Assembly: GCF_000009365.1 (NCBI RefSeq)
Contig: NC_008260.1
Location: 1,647,501-1,711,500, forward strand
Source of the DNA: Alcanivorax borkumensis SK2
GTDB taxonomy: Bacteria; Pseudomonadota; Gammaproteobacteria; Pseudomonadales; Alcanivoracaceae
Length of the DNA stretch: 64,000 bases
Reading direction: 5' to 3'
The position numbers were made by a program, and so were the translations under genes. The notes below the pieces were generated by a model. The model was not told where the DNA came from. It worked only from the letters and a program-made list of their open reading frames with translations, and did no database searches. Below, in pieces: positions 28,972 to 38,480 of the stretch (the stretch's first letter is position 1; each line of letters opens with the position of its first letter).

Positions 28972-29616
28972 TTAATGGTCGGCAAAAACCCAAGGTTCAC
29001 GCTCTATTCGGCTTCTTTCATAGGCCCGGATCGCATCCGCCTCGTTCAGGGTTAAACCAATCTCATCCAAACCGTTGAGCAAGCAATGTTTGCGAAATTC
29101 ATCAATTTCGAATGGTAGCGGTTCTCCGCTTTCGGGAATCACCTGCTGGCCCTCCAGATCGATCGTAATCCGGTATCCGCCCTTGCTGCTAACCACTTGA
29201 AACAGGGCTTCCACGTTATCTTCGGATAACACAATGGGCAACAAACCATTTTTGAAGCAGTTGTTGTAGAAGATATCCGCAAAACTCGGCGCGATGATTG
29301 CCTTAAAGCCAAAATCCATTAGCGCCCAGGGCGCATGCTCACGACTGGAACCACAACCGAAGTTGCGACGCGTCAACAGAATGCTGGCGCCCTGATAGTC
29401 TGGTTGATTCAATACAAAATCGTTGTTTACCAGGCGCGCAGCGTTGTCCTGTCCCGGAAAACCTTCGTCCAAATAACGCCATTCATCAAACAAGTTAGGA
29501 CCAAAACCGGTCCGCTTAATGGACTTGAGGAACTGCTTGGGGATGATCTGATCGGTATCCACATTGGCACGATCAAGCGGAGCCACCAGACCATCGTGAC
29601 GTACGAATTTTTCCAT
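28972..29616 (-). CDS. leuD: 3-isopropylmalate dehydratase small subunit
   Basis: Swivel domain of isopropylmalate isomerase, the partner of LeuC. Conserved features are the opening [19 protein letters not shown], the [15 protein letters not shown] loop and [13 protein letters not shown]. The length of 214 residues is normal. It starts 11 bases after the end of leuC. Confidence 0.97.
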   Translation of the reverse strand: MEKFVRHDGLVAPLDRANVDTDQIIPKQFLKSIKRTGFGPNLFDEWRYLDEGFPGQDNAARLVNNDFVLNQPDYQGASILLTRRNFGCGSSREHAPWALMDFGFKAIIAPSFADIFYNNCFKNGLLPIVLSEDNVEALFQVVSSKGGYRITIDLEGQQVIPESGEPLPFEIDEFRKHCLLNGLDEIGLTLNEADAIRAYERSRIEREPWVFADH

Positions 29617-29627
29617 GGTGTTACTCC

Positions 29628-31046
29628 TTATGCCTGATCCAGCTCGCGAATATCCACAAAATGGCCCGCCACCGCAGCGGCGGCTGCCATGGCAGGGCTA
29701 ACCAGATGCGTACGCCCGCCATTGCCTTGACGCCCCTCGAAATTGCGGTTCGAGGTAGAGGCACAATGCTCTCCGGCTTCCAGACGGTCCGGATTCATCG
29801 CCAGACACATGGAACAACCAGGCTCACGCCATTCAAAACCAGCCTCAACAAATATCTTATCTAATCCCTCTTTCTCTGCCTGTTGCTTGACCAACCCGGA
29901 TCCTGGCACCACTAGCACCTGTTTAACGCTACCGGCTTTCTGGCGGCCTTTAGCCACCTCTGCCGCCGCGCGTAAATCCTCGATACGGGAGTTTGTGCAC
30001 GAGCCGATAAAGACGCGATCCACCTTGATCTCGGTAACAGGCATCCCAGGGGTCAGGCCCATGTATTCATAAGCACGGGTCATACCCGAGCGTTTAACCT
30101 CATCCGTCTCTGCAGCCGGATCGGGAAGGTGGGCATCCACAGGCACCACCATTTCCGGGCTGGTCCCCCAGGACACCTGCGGTTTGATATCCGCTGCATC
30201 AATGTCCACCTGCTGATCGAATTGTGCATCAGCGTCGGACACCAGCGTGCGCCAGTAGGCTTCAGCCTTATCCCAATCCGCACCCTTGGGAGCAAAGGGG
30301 CGCCCTTTAACGTAATCGATGGTGACGTCGTCTACCGCCACCATGCCAGCGCGGGCACCGGCTTCAATGGCCATATTGCAGACCGTCATACGGCCTTCCA
30401 TGCTCAGGCTGCGCATGGCACTGCCGGCAAACTCAAGCGCATAGCCGGTGCCACCTGCGGTGCCGATAACACCGATAATGTGCAACACTACATCTTTCGC
30501 GGTAACACCTGGGCCAAGCTCACCTTCAACAGACACCCGCATGTTGTTCATTTTTTTGGCTACCAGAGTTTGGGTCGCCAAAACGTGCTCAACCTCACTG
30601 GTGCCAATACCGTGGGCCAGGCAGGCCAACGCGCCATTAGTGGAGGTGTGGGAATCGCCGCAGACCACGGTCATGCCCGGCACTACCGCACCCTGCTCCG
30701 GGGCCATCACATGAACAATACCCTGGCGCACATCACCAATACCGAATTCGGTAATGCCGAATTCGCGCGTGTTGTTTTCCAGTGTCTGCACCTGAATACG
30801 GGACGTCTCATCAGTAATATCAGCGGCACTGTTAAACGGTGTCGTCGGAACATTGTGATCAATGGTTGCCACGCTGGCGCTGGTCCGCCAAGGTTGGCGC
30901 CCCGCCAGGCGCAGCCCCTCAAACGCCTGAGGCGATGTGACCTCATGAATAATTTGGCGATCGATGTAGATTAATGCGGAACCGTCCTCGCGTTCAGCGA
31001 CGAGATGAGCGTCCCACAATTTGTCGTAGAGGGTCTTGCCGGCCAT
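29628..31046 (-). CDS. leuC: 3-isopropylmalate dehydratase large subunit
   Basis: Aconitase-family [4Fe-4S] enzyme that interconverts 2- and 3-isopropylmalate. Cluster cysteines are in [12 protein letters not shown] near residue 349 and [12 protein letters not shown] near 410-415. The substrate/active-site motif [11 protein letters not shown] is present. The open frame reaches 31088, but ATG 31046 follows GGGAGATAG and starts [14 protein letters not shown], the normal family N-terminus; this gives 472 residues. It is divergent from a LysR-type gene that probably regulates it. Confidence 0.96.
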   Translation of the reverse strand: MAGKTLYDKLWDAHLVAEREDGSALIYIDRQIIHEVTSPQAFEGLRLAGRQPWRTSASVATIDHNVPTTPFNSAADITDETSRIQVQTLENNTREFGITEFGIGDVRQGIVHVMAPEQGAVVPGMTVVCGDSHTSTNGALACLAHGIGTSEVEHVLATQTLVAKKMNNMRVSVEGELGPGVTAKDVVLHIIGVIGTAGGTGYALEFAGSAMRSLSMEGRMTVCNMAIEAGARAGMVAVDDVTIDYVKGRPFAPKGADWDKAEAYWRTLVSDADAQFDQQVDIDAADIKPQVSWGTSPEMVVPVDAHLPDPAAETDEVKRSGMTRAYEYMGLTPGMPVTEIKVDRVFIGSCTNSRIEDLRAAAEVAKGRQKAGSVKQVLVVPGSGLVKQQAEKEGLDKIFVEAGFEWREPGCSMCLAMNPDRLEAGEHCASTSNRNFEGRQGNGGRTHLVSPAMAAAAAVAGHFVDIRELDQA

Positions 31047-31079
31047 GTCTATCTCCCTGAGCCGCCTGAGGTCACTGAC

Positions 31080-31200
31080 TGAGACCATAAATTCGGCTGG
31101 TTTATCACTGTTAATTAATGTAGAACTACGCCATCAATAAATCCAATTCATATTTTTCATTTTTAAGATAACCAATTATTATCCCCGTACTGACACTGTG
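31080..31200. promoter_or_regulatory. Divergent leuC / LysR promoter region
   Basis: An AT-rich intergenic region between leuC (leftward) and the LysR gene (rightward). It contains a dyad ATAAA-N9-TTTAT at 31087-31105, the palindrome TTAATTAA at about 31111-31118, and GTAG-AA-CTAC at 31120-31129. Such symmetric AT-rich sites are typical LysR-type binding places, but no site can be assigned without footprinting. Confidence 0.5.
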
Positions 31201-31212
31201 GATGCCCCGGGA

Positions 31213-32088
31213 ATGATCGATACCCCAACGCTAACCGCCTTTATGGCCGTCGCCGAAACAGGCTCATTTTCTGCTGCCGCAGAACGCCTGTACATCACGC
31301 AACCGGCCATTAGCAAGCGCATTGCGCTACTGGAACAACAGCTTGAAGCCCGTTTGTTTGACCGCGTAGGACGCCAGATTCAACTGACAGAAGCTGGGCG
31401 CTCATTGCTGCCTCGCGCCCGCCAGGTACTGATGGACGTGGAAGATATCGCCCGTGCAATACACGACCTGTCCGGTGAAGTCACTGGCAAGTTGCGCATC
31501 GGCACCAGCCATCATATTGGACTGCATAGATTGCCACCGGTTCTGCGCCAGTTCTCCCGAGATTACCCGCAGGTAAAACTGGATATTCACTTCATTGATT
31601 CGGAAGAAGCCTGGGAAGGTGTGCTGCACGGCGAGCTAGAGATGGGGGTTGTCACCTTACCGCCGCAACCGGATGAACGCCTGAATAGCGAGGTCATTTG
31701 GAACGACCCACTCGTATTCATGTGTGCACCGGAGCATCCTTTAGCGAAACAGGACAATCTGACGCTGGAATCCTTTACCGGTCACAGTGCCATTCTGCCC
31801 TCACCGGTCACCTTTACGCGCGGCATCGTGGAGCGACTGTTCGACGAGCATAACCTGAAGCTGGATATCGCCATGTCCACCAATTATCTGGAAACCATCC
31901 ATATGATGGCGTCCATTGGCCTGGGCTGGAGTGTTCTTCCCGCCACCATGGTCGACAGAGGCATGATTCAGCTGCCGGTGAATGTGCCACTACCCGAACG
32001 TCAGCTCGGCGTAGTGACTCACCCGGCACGAAGCCAATCCAACGCGGCCCAGGCATTCCTGCGCGCCCTGCGTGGGCAGATCACCTGA
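31213..32088 (+). CDS. LysR-family transcriptional regulator
   Basis: A LysR-type regulator of about 291 residues. The N-terminal winged HTH reads TLTAFMAVAETGSFSAAAERL with YITQPAISKRI as the recognition region. The rest is a periplasmic-binding-like effector domain (LRIGTSHHIGLHRL, IGLGWSVLPATM). Starts are possible at GTG 31198 or ATG 31213; I favour the ATG since most homologues begin a few residues before the HTH. Its position divergent from leuC matches PA3122 in Pseudomonas and suggests it controls the leu genes (inference). The 3' end overlaps the convergent MFS gene by eight bases. Confidence 0.92.
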   Translation: MIDTPTLTAFMAVAETGSFSAAAERLYITQPAISKRIALLEQQLEARLFDRVGRQIQLTEAGRSLLPRARQVLMDVEDIARAIHDLSGEVTGKLRIGTSHHIGLHRLPPVLRQFSRDYPQVKLDIHFIDSEEAWEGVLHGELEMGVVTLPPQPDERLNSEVIWNDPLVFMCAPEHPLAKQDNLTLESFTGHSAILPSPVTFTRGIVERLFDEHNLKLDIAMSTNYLETIHMMASIGLGWSVLPATMVDRGMIQLPVNVPLPERQLGVVTHPARSQSNAAQAFLRALRGQIT

Positions 32089-33241
32089 TCTGTCCACGGT
32101 GCGCTGAGCGAGTCACCCCGCCCGCCACCAACAACCCCGCAGCCAGCACCGCGACAAGCGTCGCGGCGAAAAACAAATTTACGCCCCATTGCTGCCACAG
32201 CACACCGGACAAGCCGGCTCCGGCCGCCCACCCAGCACCAAAGCCCAGACTGGAATACAGTGCTTGCCCCTGGCCACCCAGTGCCTCACCGAACTGACGG
32301 TGCACCCAGGCAATGCTGGCGGCATGGAAGCTGCCAAAGCTAGCCGCATGGAGCAGCTGAGCCAATGCCAACAACCATAGCGAATCCCCCGCCATAGCAA
32401 TCATCAACCAACGCAACGCGGCTAACAGCAGGCTCGCCACCAGAATCCAGGGGATATAAAAGCGCGATAGCAGCCGGTGCATCACCACAAACAAGCCCAC
32501 CTCGGCCAGCACGCCCAAAGACCACAACAAACCAACAACGAATTTGCTCAAACCCAGCTCTTCCAAATAAATGCTATAGAAGGTGTAATACGGGCCGTGG
32601 GACATCTGCATCAGAAACGAGGCGATTAAAAAAAGGCTGACTGCCGGGCGCCGTAACACCTGCCAAGCCGACACCCCTGCCCCGGAAGCCCGACTCCGCG
32701 GTGCGTTGCCCGCCGGCAGCGTCAGCGTGCCTAACCACAGCAACCAGAGCAGACCACTGAGCACCCAGGGCAACACAGCCGTCCCGGCCCGATCGAGCAC
32801 CTCCCCCAGCACCAAAACGGCGAGAATAAACCCCACCGAGCCCCACAGCCGAACGTGACTGTAACGATGTGATTGGCTGCCCAGTGACTGCAGGGTAAGC
32901 ACCTCGAACTGGGCCAGCACCGCATTCCAGAAGAAACTGAAGGACACCAGTAAAGTTGCCATGCCCCAAAAGGTGTCTACCCAGAACACTGGCAGAAATA
33001 CGATGGCAGCCAGCAGGTTACCGGCACGAATAATGCGCAGCCGTTGCCCGCTGCGATCTGCCAGCCAACCCCACAGGTTCGGGGCGCCAATTTTGGTCAG
33101 TTGAGGAATGGCCATCAGGCCGCCAATGGCGACGGCACTGAAGCCAAGATCTTTCAGATACAGGGACCAGTACGGCACCAGCGTGCCGAGCAGCCCGAAA
33201 TAGAAAAAATAGAAGCCTGACAGTCGCCAGTAATAGGGCAT
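32081..33241 (-). CDS. MFS transporter (HcaT / phenylpropionate-permease-like family)
   Basis: A 386-residue, 12-helix major facilitator protein. It opens MPYYWRLSGFYFFYFGLLG and contains GWLADRSGQRLRI, the loop 2-3 MFS motif. The overall pattern matches the HcaT/LacY-like (MFS_1-like) subgroup. The substrate is not predictable. It lies downstream of aroC, the same neighbour relation as in Pseudomonas (PA1681/PA1682), with 118 bases between them. It overlaps the LysR gene 3' to 3' by eight bases. Confidence 0.88.
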   Translation of the reverse strand: MPYYWRLSGFYFFYFGLLGTLVPYWSLYLKDLGFSAVAIGGLMAIPQLTKIGAPNLWGWLADRSGQRLRIIRAGNLLAAIVFLPVFWVDTFWGMATLLVSFSFFWNAVLAQFEVLTLQSLGSQSHRYSHVRLWGSVGFILAVLVLGEVLDRAGTAVLPWVLSGLLWLLWLGTLTLPAGNAPRSRASGAGVSAWQVLRRPAVSLFLIASFLMQMSHGPYYTFYSIYLEELGLSKFVVGLLWSLGVLAEVGLFVVMHRLLSRFYIPWILVASLLLAALRWLMIAMAGDSLWLLALAQLLHAASFGSFHAASIAWVHRQFGEALGGQGQALYSSLGFGAGWAAGAGLSGVLWQQWGVNLFFAATLVAVLAAGLLVAGGVTRSAHRGQIR

Positions 33242-33359
33242 GAACGATAAACCTTGTCTTGCAGAAAGCGCCCAATGCCGGTGCAGTGTAAACAGCGTTC
33301 TACCTCAGGCGCTTTTGCTGATTTTCCTTGTCTGGCGTCTGGCCTCCGTTAAACGTTCT

Positions 33360-34451
33360 TCACCCTGGAATCGGCGGGAAAGGGGGCACTACGTCGGCAT
33401 TCTGGCCACGGTGGCGCAGGTAATGGTCCAACAGCACGATGGCCAGCATGGCCTCAGCAATGGGCGTTGCTCGCACACCCACACAAGGATCATGGCGCCC
33501 TTTGGTTACCACCTCGGCCGCTTCACCATTCAAACCGATACTCTTGCCCGCAATTAGAATACTGGAGGTCGGTTTGAGAGCCATAGCGACACGCATCGTC
33601 TGCCCGGAGCTAATCCCGCCCAGCACGCCACCGGAATGATTACTTAGAAAGCCTTGCGGTGTCATCTCATCACGGTGCTGCTCGCCGCGCTGGTTCACAA
33701 CAGCAAAGCCATCACCGATTTCCACGCCTTTCACCGCGTTAATGGACATCATCGCCTTGGCCAGATCCGCATCAATACGGTCGAACACCGGCTCACCCCA
33801 GCCTGGGGGAACGCCGTCGGCAAACACTTCCACCCGCGCACCAATGGAAGAGCCGTCCTTGCGCAGGGCATTAATCAGATCTTCCAGCGCCGGCACCTTG
33901 CTTTCATCCGGAAAAAAGAACGGATTATTATTTACCGTCGACCAGTCAAGAGACTCCGCTTTCACATCACCGATCTGGGTGCAGCCGCCATAAATCCGAA
34001 TTCCCAGCCTCTGTTCCAGAAACTTTCGTGCAATAGCGCCGCCCGCCACACGCATGGCGGTTTCCCGAGCAGAAGAGCGCCCACCACCTCGGTAATCACG
34101 GAAACCGTATTTCTGGGTGTAGGTGTAATCCGCATGCCCGGGGCGGAAAGTGCCAGCAATATTGGAGTAATCCTTGGACTTCTGGTCGGTATTCTCAATC
34201 AGCAGGCCGATAGTGGTGCCGGTGGTTTTGCCTTCAAATACCCCGGAGAGAATCTTCACCTGATCCGGCTCACGGCGCTGGGTGGTATAGCGGCTGGTAC
34301 CGGGTTTGCGCCGATCCAGCTCCACCTGCAAGTCTTCCTCACTAATTTCCAGGCCGGGGGGGCAGCCGTCCACGATGGCACCCAGGGCCGGGCCATGACT
34401 TTCACCAAAGGTGGTGATTTTGAAACGCTCGCCGAAACTATTGCCTGCCAT
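33360..34451 (-). CDS. aroC: Chorismate synthase
   Basis: FMN-dependent last step of the shikimate pathway, EPSP to chorismate. Family signatures are [18 protein letters not shown], the [28 protein letters not shown] block and [17 protein letters not shown]. The open frame extends to 34535, but ATG 34451 with GAGGAG before it starts [20 protein letters not shown]; this gives 363 residues, the family length. Confidence 0.97.
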   Translation of the reverse strand: MAGNSFGERFKITTFGESHGPALGAIVDGCPPGLEISEEDLQVELDRRKPGTSRYTTQRREPDQVKILSGVFEGKTTGTTIGLLIENTDQKSKDYSNIAGTFRPGHADYTYTQKYGFRDYRGGGRSSARETAMRVAGGAIARKFLEQRLGIRIYGGCTQIGDVKAESLDWSTVNNNPFFFPDESKVPALEDLINALRKDGSSIGARVEVFADGVPPGWGEPVFDRIDADLAKAMMSINAVKGVEIGDGFAVVNQRGEQHRDEMTPQGFLSNHSGGVLGGISSGQTMRVAMALKPTSSILIAGKSIGLNGEAAEVVTKGRHDPCVGVRATPIAEAMLAIVLLDHYLRHRGQNADVVPPFPPIPG

Positions 34452-34563
34452 GGGCTCCTCAAATGCTCTGCTGTAGGGCGGAAATATCGGTATCTCCGCT
34501 GTGACTCTGCGCCCTAACGTCCCGACAATACCCAACTGTGATCATCGCGGGGGGCAAGGGTTC

Positions 34564-35484
34564 TTAAAAATGTTCGCGGTATTCTAGCAGCTGTTGGCGG
34601 CTAAGCATGAATACCCCGTGCCCGCCCCGCTCAAACTCGAACCAGAAAAACGGCACCTGAGGCCATTCCTGCAACATGGCCTCCCAGCTATTGCCCACTT
34701 CCACAATCAGCACGCCCTCTTCGCTGAGCTGATCAGGCGCATCCAGCAACAGCCGGCGAGTGAAGTCGAGCCCATCATTGCCCGAGGCCAGTGCCAGCTC
34801 CGGCTCATGGCGGTACTCGTCCGGCAGGCTCGCCATATCCTGTGCGTCCACGTAGGGTGGGTTAGAAACGATCAAGTCATAAGGCCCATCAACGGCGGCC
34901 AGGCCATCGGACTGTAGTGCCCTGACCTGCTCACCGAGACCATGACGCTCGATGTTCTCTTTGCAGACAGCTAGCGCATCCGCACAGATATCACTGCCAT
35001 CCACCCGTGCATGCTCAAAGGCGTAAGCACAGGCAATGGCAATGCAACCACTGCCGGTGCACAAATCCAACACCCGATGCACCTGCTCCGGATCCACCCA
35101 AGGAGCAAAGGACTGCTCGATCAGCTCGGCCAGGGGCGAGCGCGGAATCAGCACACGCTCATCCACATAAAACGGCAGGCCACAGAACCAAGCTTCGTGG
35201 GTCAGATATGGCACAGGAACCCGATGATTGACACGCTGCACCAACTGGCTCACATAGCCACTGACTTCTAAGGGCAATAAACGGGCATCAAGCACCCGAG
35301 GGTCACTGTTCAGCGGTAGCGCCAGCTGGTGCATCAACAAGGCGAGCGCCTCATCCCAAGGATCATCATTACCGTGACCGAAGAACACCTCCCCGCTGCG
35401 CAACATGCTTTCCCCGAAACGCAGGCAATCGCGCACGGTTTGCAGGGTGGCAATCGCTTCATTCTGTTGCTGCGAACTGATCAC
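34564..35484 (-). CDS. prmB: 50S ribosomal protein L3 glutamine methyltransferase
   Basis: N5-glutamine methyltransferase acting on ribosomal protein L3. The catalytic NPPY is near residue 205 (VSNPPYVDAQD), and the AdoMet motif LDLCTGSGCIAIA is upstream of it. The N-terminal helical domain contains GEVFFGHGNDDPWDEALALL, typical of PrmB rather than PrmC. I place the start at GTG 35484, preceded by TGGAGAT. The open frame continues to 35568 but that extension looks non-coding. It lies upstream of aroC as in other gammaproteobacteria. Confidence 0.92.
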   Translation of the reverse strand: MISSQQQNEAIATLQTVRDCLRFGESMLRSGEVFFGHGNDDPWDEALALLMHQLALPLNSDPRVLDARLLPLEVSGYVSQLVQRVNHRVPVPYLTHEAWFCGLPFYVDERVLIPRSPLAELIEQSFAPWVDPEQVHRVLDLCTGSGCIAIACAYAFEHARVDGSDICADALAVCKENIERHGLGEQVRALQSDGLAAVDGPYDLIVSNPPYVDAQDMASLPDEYRHEPELALASGNDGLDFTRRLLLDAPDQLSEEGVLIVEVGNSWEAMLQEWPQVPFFWFEFERGGHGVFMLSRQQLLEYREHF

Positions 35485-35639
35485 GCATCCATCTCCACCG
35501 GCAGGCCAGCCGATTATCTGGTTAATGCTTATCGGCCGCCAATAAAAAGAAGCGCTGAAGATTAGCACAGAATCACTTATAAAAGCCTGCCACGCTTACA
35601 GCAAAAAGACCGCCACCAGCGTGACTACGATAATGTTGT

Positions 35640-35837
35640 ATGCCCCCCTTTACTTCGTCCTGCCGTGAAGGTTTCGCCCAAATCACTCAAATCAAAGCCA
35701 TTGTGCTGGAAGCACACTCAACCGAACCTTTCACAATATGGCTACTAAAGCTTAACAAACCGACCTTCTCGGTTTACATTTGCGACACCATAGCCCAGGC
35801 CAAGGAGTGCCTGCTTAAACAGCACCTACAGGAGTGA
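35640..35837 (+). CDS. Possible small protein coupled to the EVE gene
   Basis: A 65-codon frame whose TGA stop overlaps the GTG start of the next gene (GTGA). The C-terminal 50 residues, including IKAIVLEAHSTEPFTIWLL and KPTFSVYICDTIAQA, look like a compact beta-alpha fold rather than random sequence. The ribosome-binding site is weak, and I recognise no family. The overlap with the EVE start is the main support. Confidence 0.45.
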   Translation: MPPFTSSCREGFAQITQIKAIVLEAHSTEPFTIWLLKLNKPTFSVYICDTIAQAKECLLKQHLQE

Positions 35838-36313
35838 GCCCCATCTGGCTATTAAAAACAGAACCTGACGCGTTCAGCATCGATGATCTGCGCGACAGCA
35901 AAAACGCCACTAGCGGCTGGGACGGGGTACGCAACTATCAGGCCCGTAACCGCCTACGCGATGAGATGAAGGCCGGCGATACCGTGCTGATCTATCACTC
36001 CAGTTGCGCAGTCCCGGCCATTGTTGGTGAAGCCGTCGTTACCAGCGACCCTTACCCAGATCCAACCCAATTTGACCCTGCTAGCGATGGCTATGATGCA
36101 CGTAGCCGCCAGGATCATCCCCGCTGGTACCAGGCTGACGTACAGTATGTCTGCCACTACCCGCACCCCCTGACACTCAAACAGATACAGCACCATCCAG
36201 AGTTTGCGGACATGGAACTGGTTGTGCGGCCTCGCCTATCGGTGCAAAAAGTCTCCGAACGCCAGCTCCAGTTGATTCGACAGATGTGCCAGCTCGTTAG
36301 CGCCACCGCATAG
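35834..36313 (+). CDS. EVE domain protein
   Basis: A 159-residue PUA-like EVE domain protein. The family opening is WLLKTEPDAFSIDDL, followed by GWDGVRNYQARNRLRDEMKAGD and VLIYHSSC. EVE domains are thought to bind modified bases in nucleic acids; the cellular role of this group is unknown. The likely start is GTG 35834, but the AGGAG immediately before it is too close for a normal site. Translation may therefore depend on read-in from the overlapping small ORF. Confidence 0.9.
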   Translation: MSPIWLLKTEPDAFSIDDLRDSKNATSGWDGVRNYQARNRLRDEMKAGDTVLIYHSSCAVPAIVGEAVVTSDPYPDPTQFDPASDGYDARSRQDHPRWYQADVQYVCHYPHPLTLKQIQHHPEFADMELVVRPRLSVQKVSERQLQLIRQMCQLVSATA

Positions 36314-36341
36314 AACGCGGAGCGCACCACCTCCATTTGCG

Positions 36342-36358
36342 CGCACCAAAATGGCGCA
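36342..36358 (+). promoter_or_regulatory. NtrC-type binding site upstream of amt
   Basis: CGCACCAAAATGGCGCA matches the enteric NtrC consensus TGCACCAAAATGGTGCA at 15 of 17 positions as I know it. It lies about 50-65 bases upstream of the sigma-54 promoter, a usual enhancer distance. The target gene, an ammonium transporter, is a classical NtrC target. Confidence 0.75.
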
Positions 36359-36407
36359 CAAACTAATGATAAAGAAGTAGAAGAGCCACCCCCAACCGCC
36401 CGACATT

Positions 36408-36425
36408 CTGGCGCAGAGATTGCAT
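36408..36425 (+). promoter_or_regulatory. Sigma-54 (RpoN) promoter of amt
   Basis: CTGGCGCAGAGATTGCAT has the invariant GG (36410-36411) and GC (36422-36423) separated by exactly ten bases, within a good TGGC-N-C-N5-TTGCA match. Transcription would start near 36434, about 30 bases before the amt ATG. Confidence 0.85.
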
Positions 36426-36464
36426 ACCTGCTTCATTAACCAATAATGAATAGGGTTCATAACC

Positions 36465-37775
36465 ATGCCTCTGCGACGCCACCACTGGGCTTCTCTGCTG
36501 TTTATTCCCCAGTTTGCCAATGCGGACACTCTCACCGCTACTGATACTGTGTGGATTGCCATCGCCGCGGCGCTGGTTTTTTTCATGCAGGCGGGGTTTG
36601 CACTGCTCGAAAGCGGCTTGAGCCGAGCGAAAAACTCCCTGAATGTAGTGATGAAAAACTATATGGATCTGTGCGTCGGCACTCTGGTTTTCTGGGCCGT
36701 CGGTTTTGGGTTGATGTTCGGCACCAGCAGCAATGGCTGGTTCGGACAGGATCAGTTCATGCTGAACCACGCAGATAGCAGCACCTGGGCTATGCTCCTG
36801 TTCCAGATTATGTTTGCGGCCACGGCCGCTACTATCGCCTCCGGCGCAATGGCAGAACGAACACGCTACGCAGGTTACCTGTGTGGCGCGGTGTTCATTA
36901 CTGGGGTTATCTATCCATTGTTTGGCAACTGGGCATGGAACGATAATGGCTGGTTGGCACAAATGGGCTTTATTGATTTCGCTGGCTCTACTGTGGTTCA
37001 TAGTATTGGCGGCTGGTGCGCCTTGGCCGGCATCATGGTAGTCGGCCCCCGCCTGGGCCGTTTCGATAGCCAAGGTACCCCACGCAGCATCCCTGGACAC
37101 AACCTTTCCTACGTAGCACTGGGTGGCTTCATTCTTTGGTTCGGCTGGTTTGGCTTTAATGGCGGCTCAACCCTGTCGGCCAGCGTGGACATTGCCAAAG
37201 TGAACCTGAACACCCAACTTGCCGCGGCCGCCGGAGCCGTCGGCAGTGTTATCTTCCGTATGGCCAAGCGTCACCCGATCTTGCTCACGGAAACAGTGAA
37301 TGGCAGCTTGGCCGGACTGGTCGCCGTCACCGCCGGCTGTGCCGTCATGACCCCTAGCTTTGCCATTGTCACCGGCGTGGTTGCCGGCGCACTAGCCGCC
37401 TTCGGGGCTCGCATTCTGCTCGCCTTTCGACTGGATGATGTAGTGGGCGCGGTACCCGTTCACGCCTTTGCCGGTGCGTGGGGCACCCTGGCCGCCGGAC
37501 TGTTTTACGACGGCGATCTGTTCAATAGCCAGCGTGTGATGGTGCAACTACTGGGAGTGGTCGTGGCATTTGGCTGGGCATTCTTTACCGCATTAATCAT
37601 GTACATGCTGGTGTCTATTTTAGCCGGGCTGAGGGCGCCCGCACTGCACGAACAGCGAGGGCTAGATCTCAGCGAACATGCTGAAATCGGCTATCCTGAA
37701 TTCCCCCAAAACACCCTATACAGCAGCGAAAATTATAGCGCAGAGAAGGCAAGCCGTCAGGAGCCGCGGCCATGA
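36465..37775 (+). CDS. amtB: Ammonium transporter Amt
   Basis: An 11-helix ammonium channel of 436 residues. The conserved pore Asp is in FIDFAGSTVVHSIGG near residue 170. The twin pore histidines lie in that same motif (about residue 179) and in VPVHAFAGAWGTLAAG (about 332). The FMQAGFALLESGL and NVVMKNYMDLCVGT motifs are typical. The C-terminal tail is about 40 residues, without an extra domain. Nitrogen regulation is expected from the NtrC site and sigma-54 promoter upstream. No glnK accompanies it; instead an unknown gene overlaps its stop by four bases (ATGA). Confidence 0.96.
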   Translation: MPLRRHHWASLLFIPQFANADTLTATDTVWIAIAAALVFFMQAGFALLESGLSRAKNSLNVVMKNYMDLCVGTLVFWAVGFGLMFGTSSNGWFGQDQFMLNHADSSTWAMLLFQIMFAATAATIASGAMAERTRYAGYLCGAVFITGVIYPLFGNWAWNDNGWLAQMGFIDFAGSTVVHSIGGWCALAGIMVVGPRLGRFDSQGTPRSIPGHNLSYVALGGFILWFGWFGFNGGSTLSASVDIAKVNLNTQLAAAAGAVGSVIFRMAKRHPILLTETVNGSLAGLVAVTAGCAVMTPSFAIVTGVVAGALAAFGARILLAFRLDDVVGAVPVHAFAGAWGTLAAGLFYDGDLFNSQRVMVQLLGVVVAFGWAFFTALIMYMLVSILAGLRAPALHEQRGLDLSEHAEIGYPEFPQNTLYSSENYSAEKASRQEPRP

Positions 37776-38404
37776 ACTTCGTGCCCATAGAGCAAAGTGT
37801 TCAGCGTCGACGGCGAGCCGTCATTACTGGCCTAACACCATATATGAATGAACCCGTGTTACGGGAAGCGATTAGCCACTGGCAACAGCATTATTCGCAG
37901 CGCCCAAGTTTTTCACTGCAAGGGTTTGTGAGTGATCTATGCCGCCTGTTCGATCTCAATGAGCGTAGGCATCACATTCATATGAGTTTGGTACAAGCCA
38001 TGACGCTTTCCGACAGTGAACTGGCCGCTGACCCTCTGGCCATTAGTGACAAGAATCTCACCGACACTCATCCTTATACTTATGCCTTCCAGCTTCTGCT
38101 TCAAGCGCTTTGGCTGAGACTTGGCAAACCGACAGCCCGCCAATTGAAGGTGGATCAAGGGACGCAATTGCGACAGGCCAGTGTTAGCACAGAAACTCGG
38201 CTCACTATGGAATACTGGCTACAAGCACCGGACAAACCGCTAAGCCCCCTGCCACTGCCCAGCCTGCGCGATCAATTGAATCGTACCTACGTACTGCTAT
38301 GCCAGCGGCTGGGGCCAGTGGAGGCTGACCGTCAGCTCAAGGGCGCCTACCAGACAACCTTACTCCAGCTTGATAACCCCGAAGGGCTGCAGGCACTGAT
38401 GTAG
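37772..38404 (+). CDS. Unknown 210-residue protein translationally coupled to amt
   Basis: I do not recognise a named domain. The protein is soluble-looking and largely helical. It opens MNFVPIEQSVQRRRRAVITG and ends with LNRTYVLLCQRLGPVEADR followed by a helix. The GPVEADRQLKGA stretch looks like a conserved motif of an uncharacterised gammaproteobacterial family, but I cannot name it. The ATG overlaps the amt TGA (ATGA), so expression should follow that of amt under nitrogen control. A role linked to ammonium transport is an inference from context only. Confidence 0.8.
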   Translation: MNFVPIEQSVQRRRRAVITGLTPYMNEPVLREAISHWQQHYSQRPSFSLQGFVSDLCRLFDLNERRHHIHMSLVQAMTLSDSELAADPLAISDKNLTDTHPYTYAFQLLLQALWLRLGKPTARQLKVDQGTQLRQASVSTETRLTMEYWLQAPDKPLSPLPLPSLRDQLNRTYVLLCQRLGPVEADRQLKGAYQTTLLQLDNPEGLQALM

Positions 38405-38480
38405 ACTTACTCTCTGTTACACAGCACAGGATCAGGTACTCTCAGAAGTTGAAGAGACCGAGGTTCGCACCACAGGGGAA

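Noticed and set aside
30129-30974. 281-codon plus-strand ORF opposite leuC
   Set aside because: It is a shadow of leuC with His/Arg-rich composition and no family.
33654-34517. 287-codon plus-strand ORF opposite aroC
   Set aside because: It is a shadow of the intact aroC gene.
36363-37100. 245-codon minus-strand ORF opposite amt
   Set aside because: It is antisense to amt and would overlap the NtrC/sigma-54 promoter region; no homology is seen.
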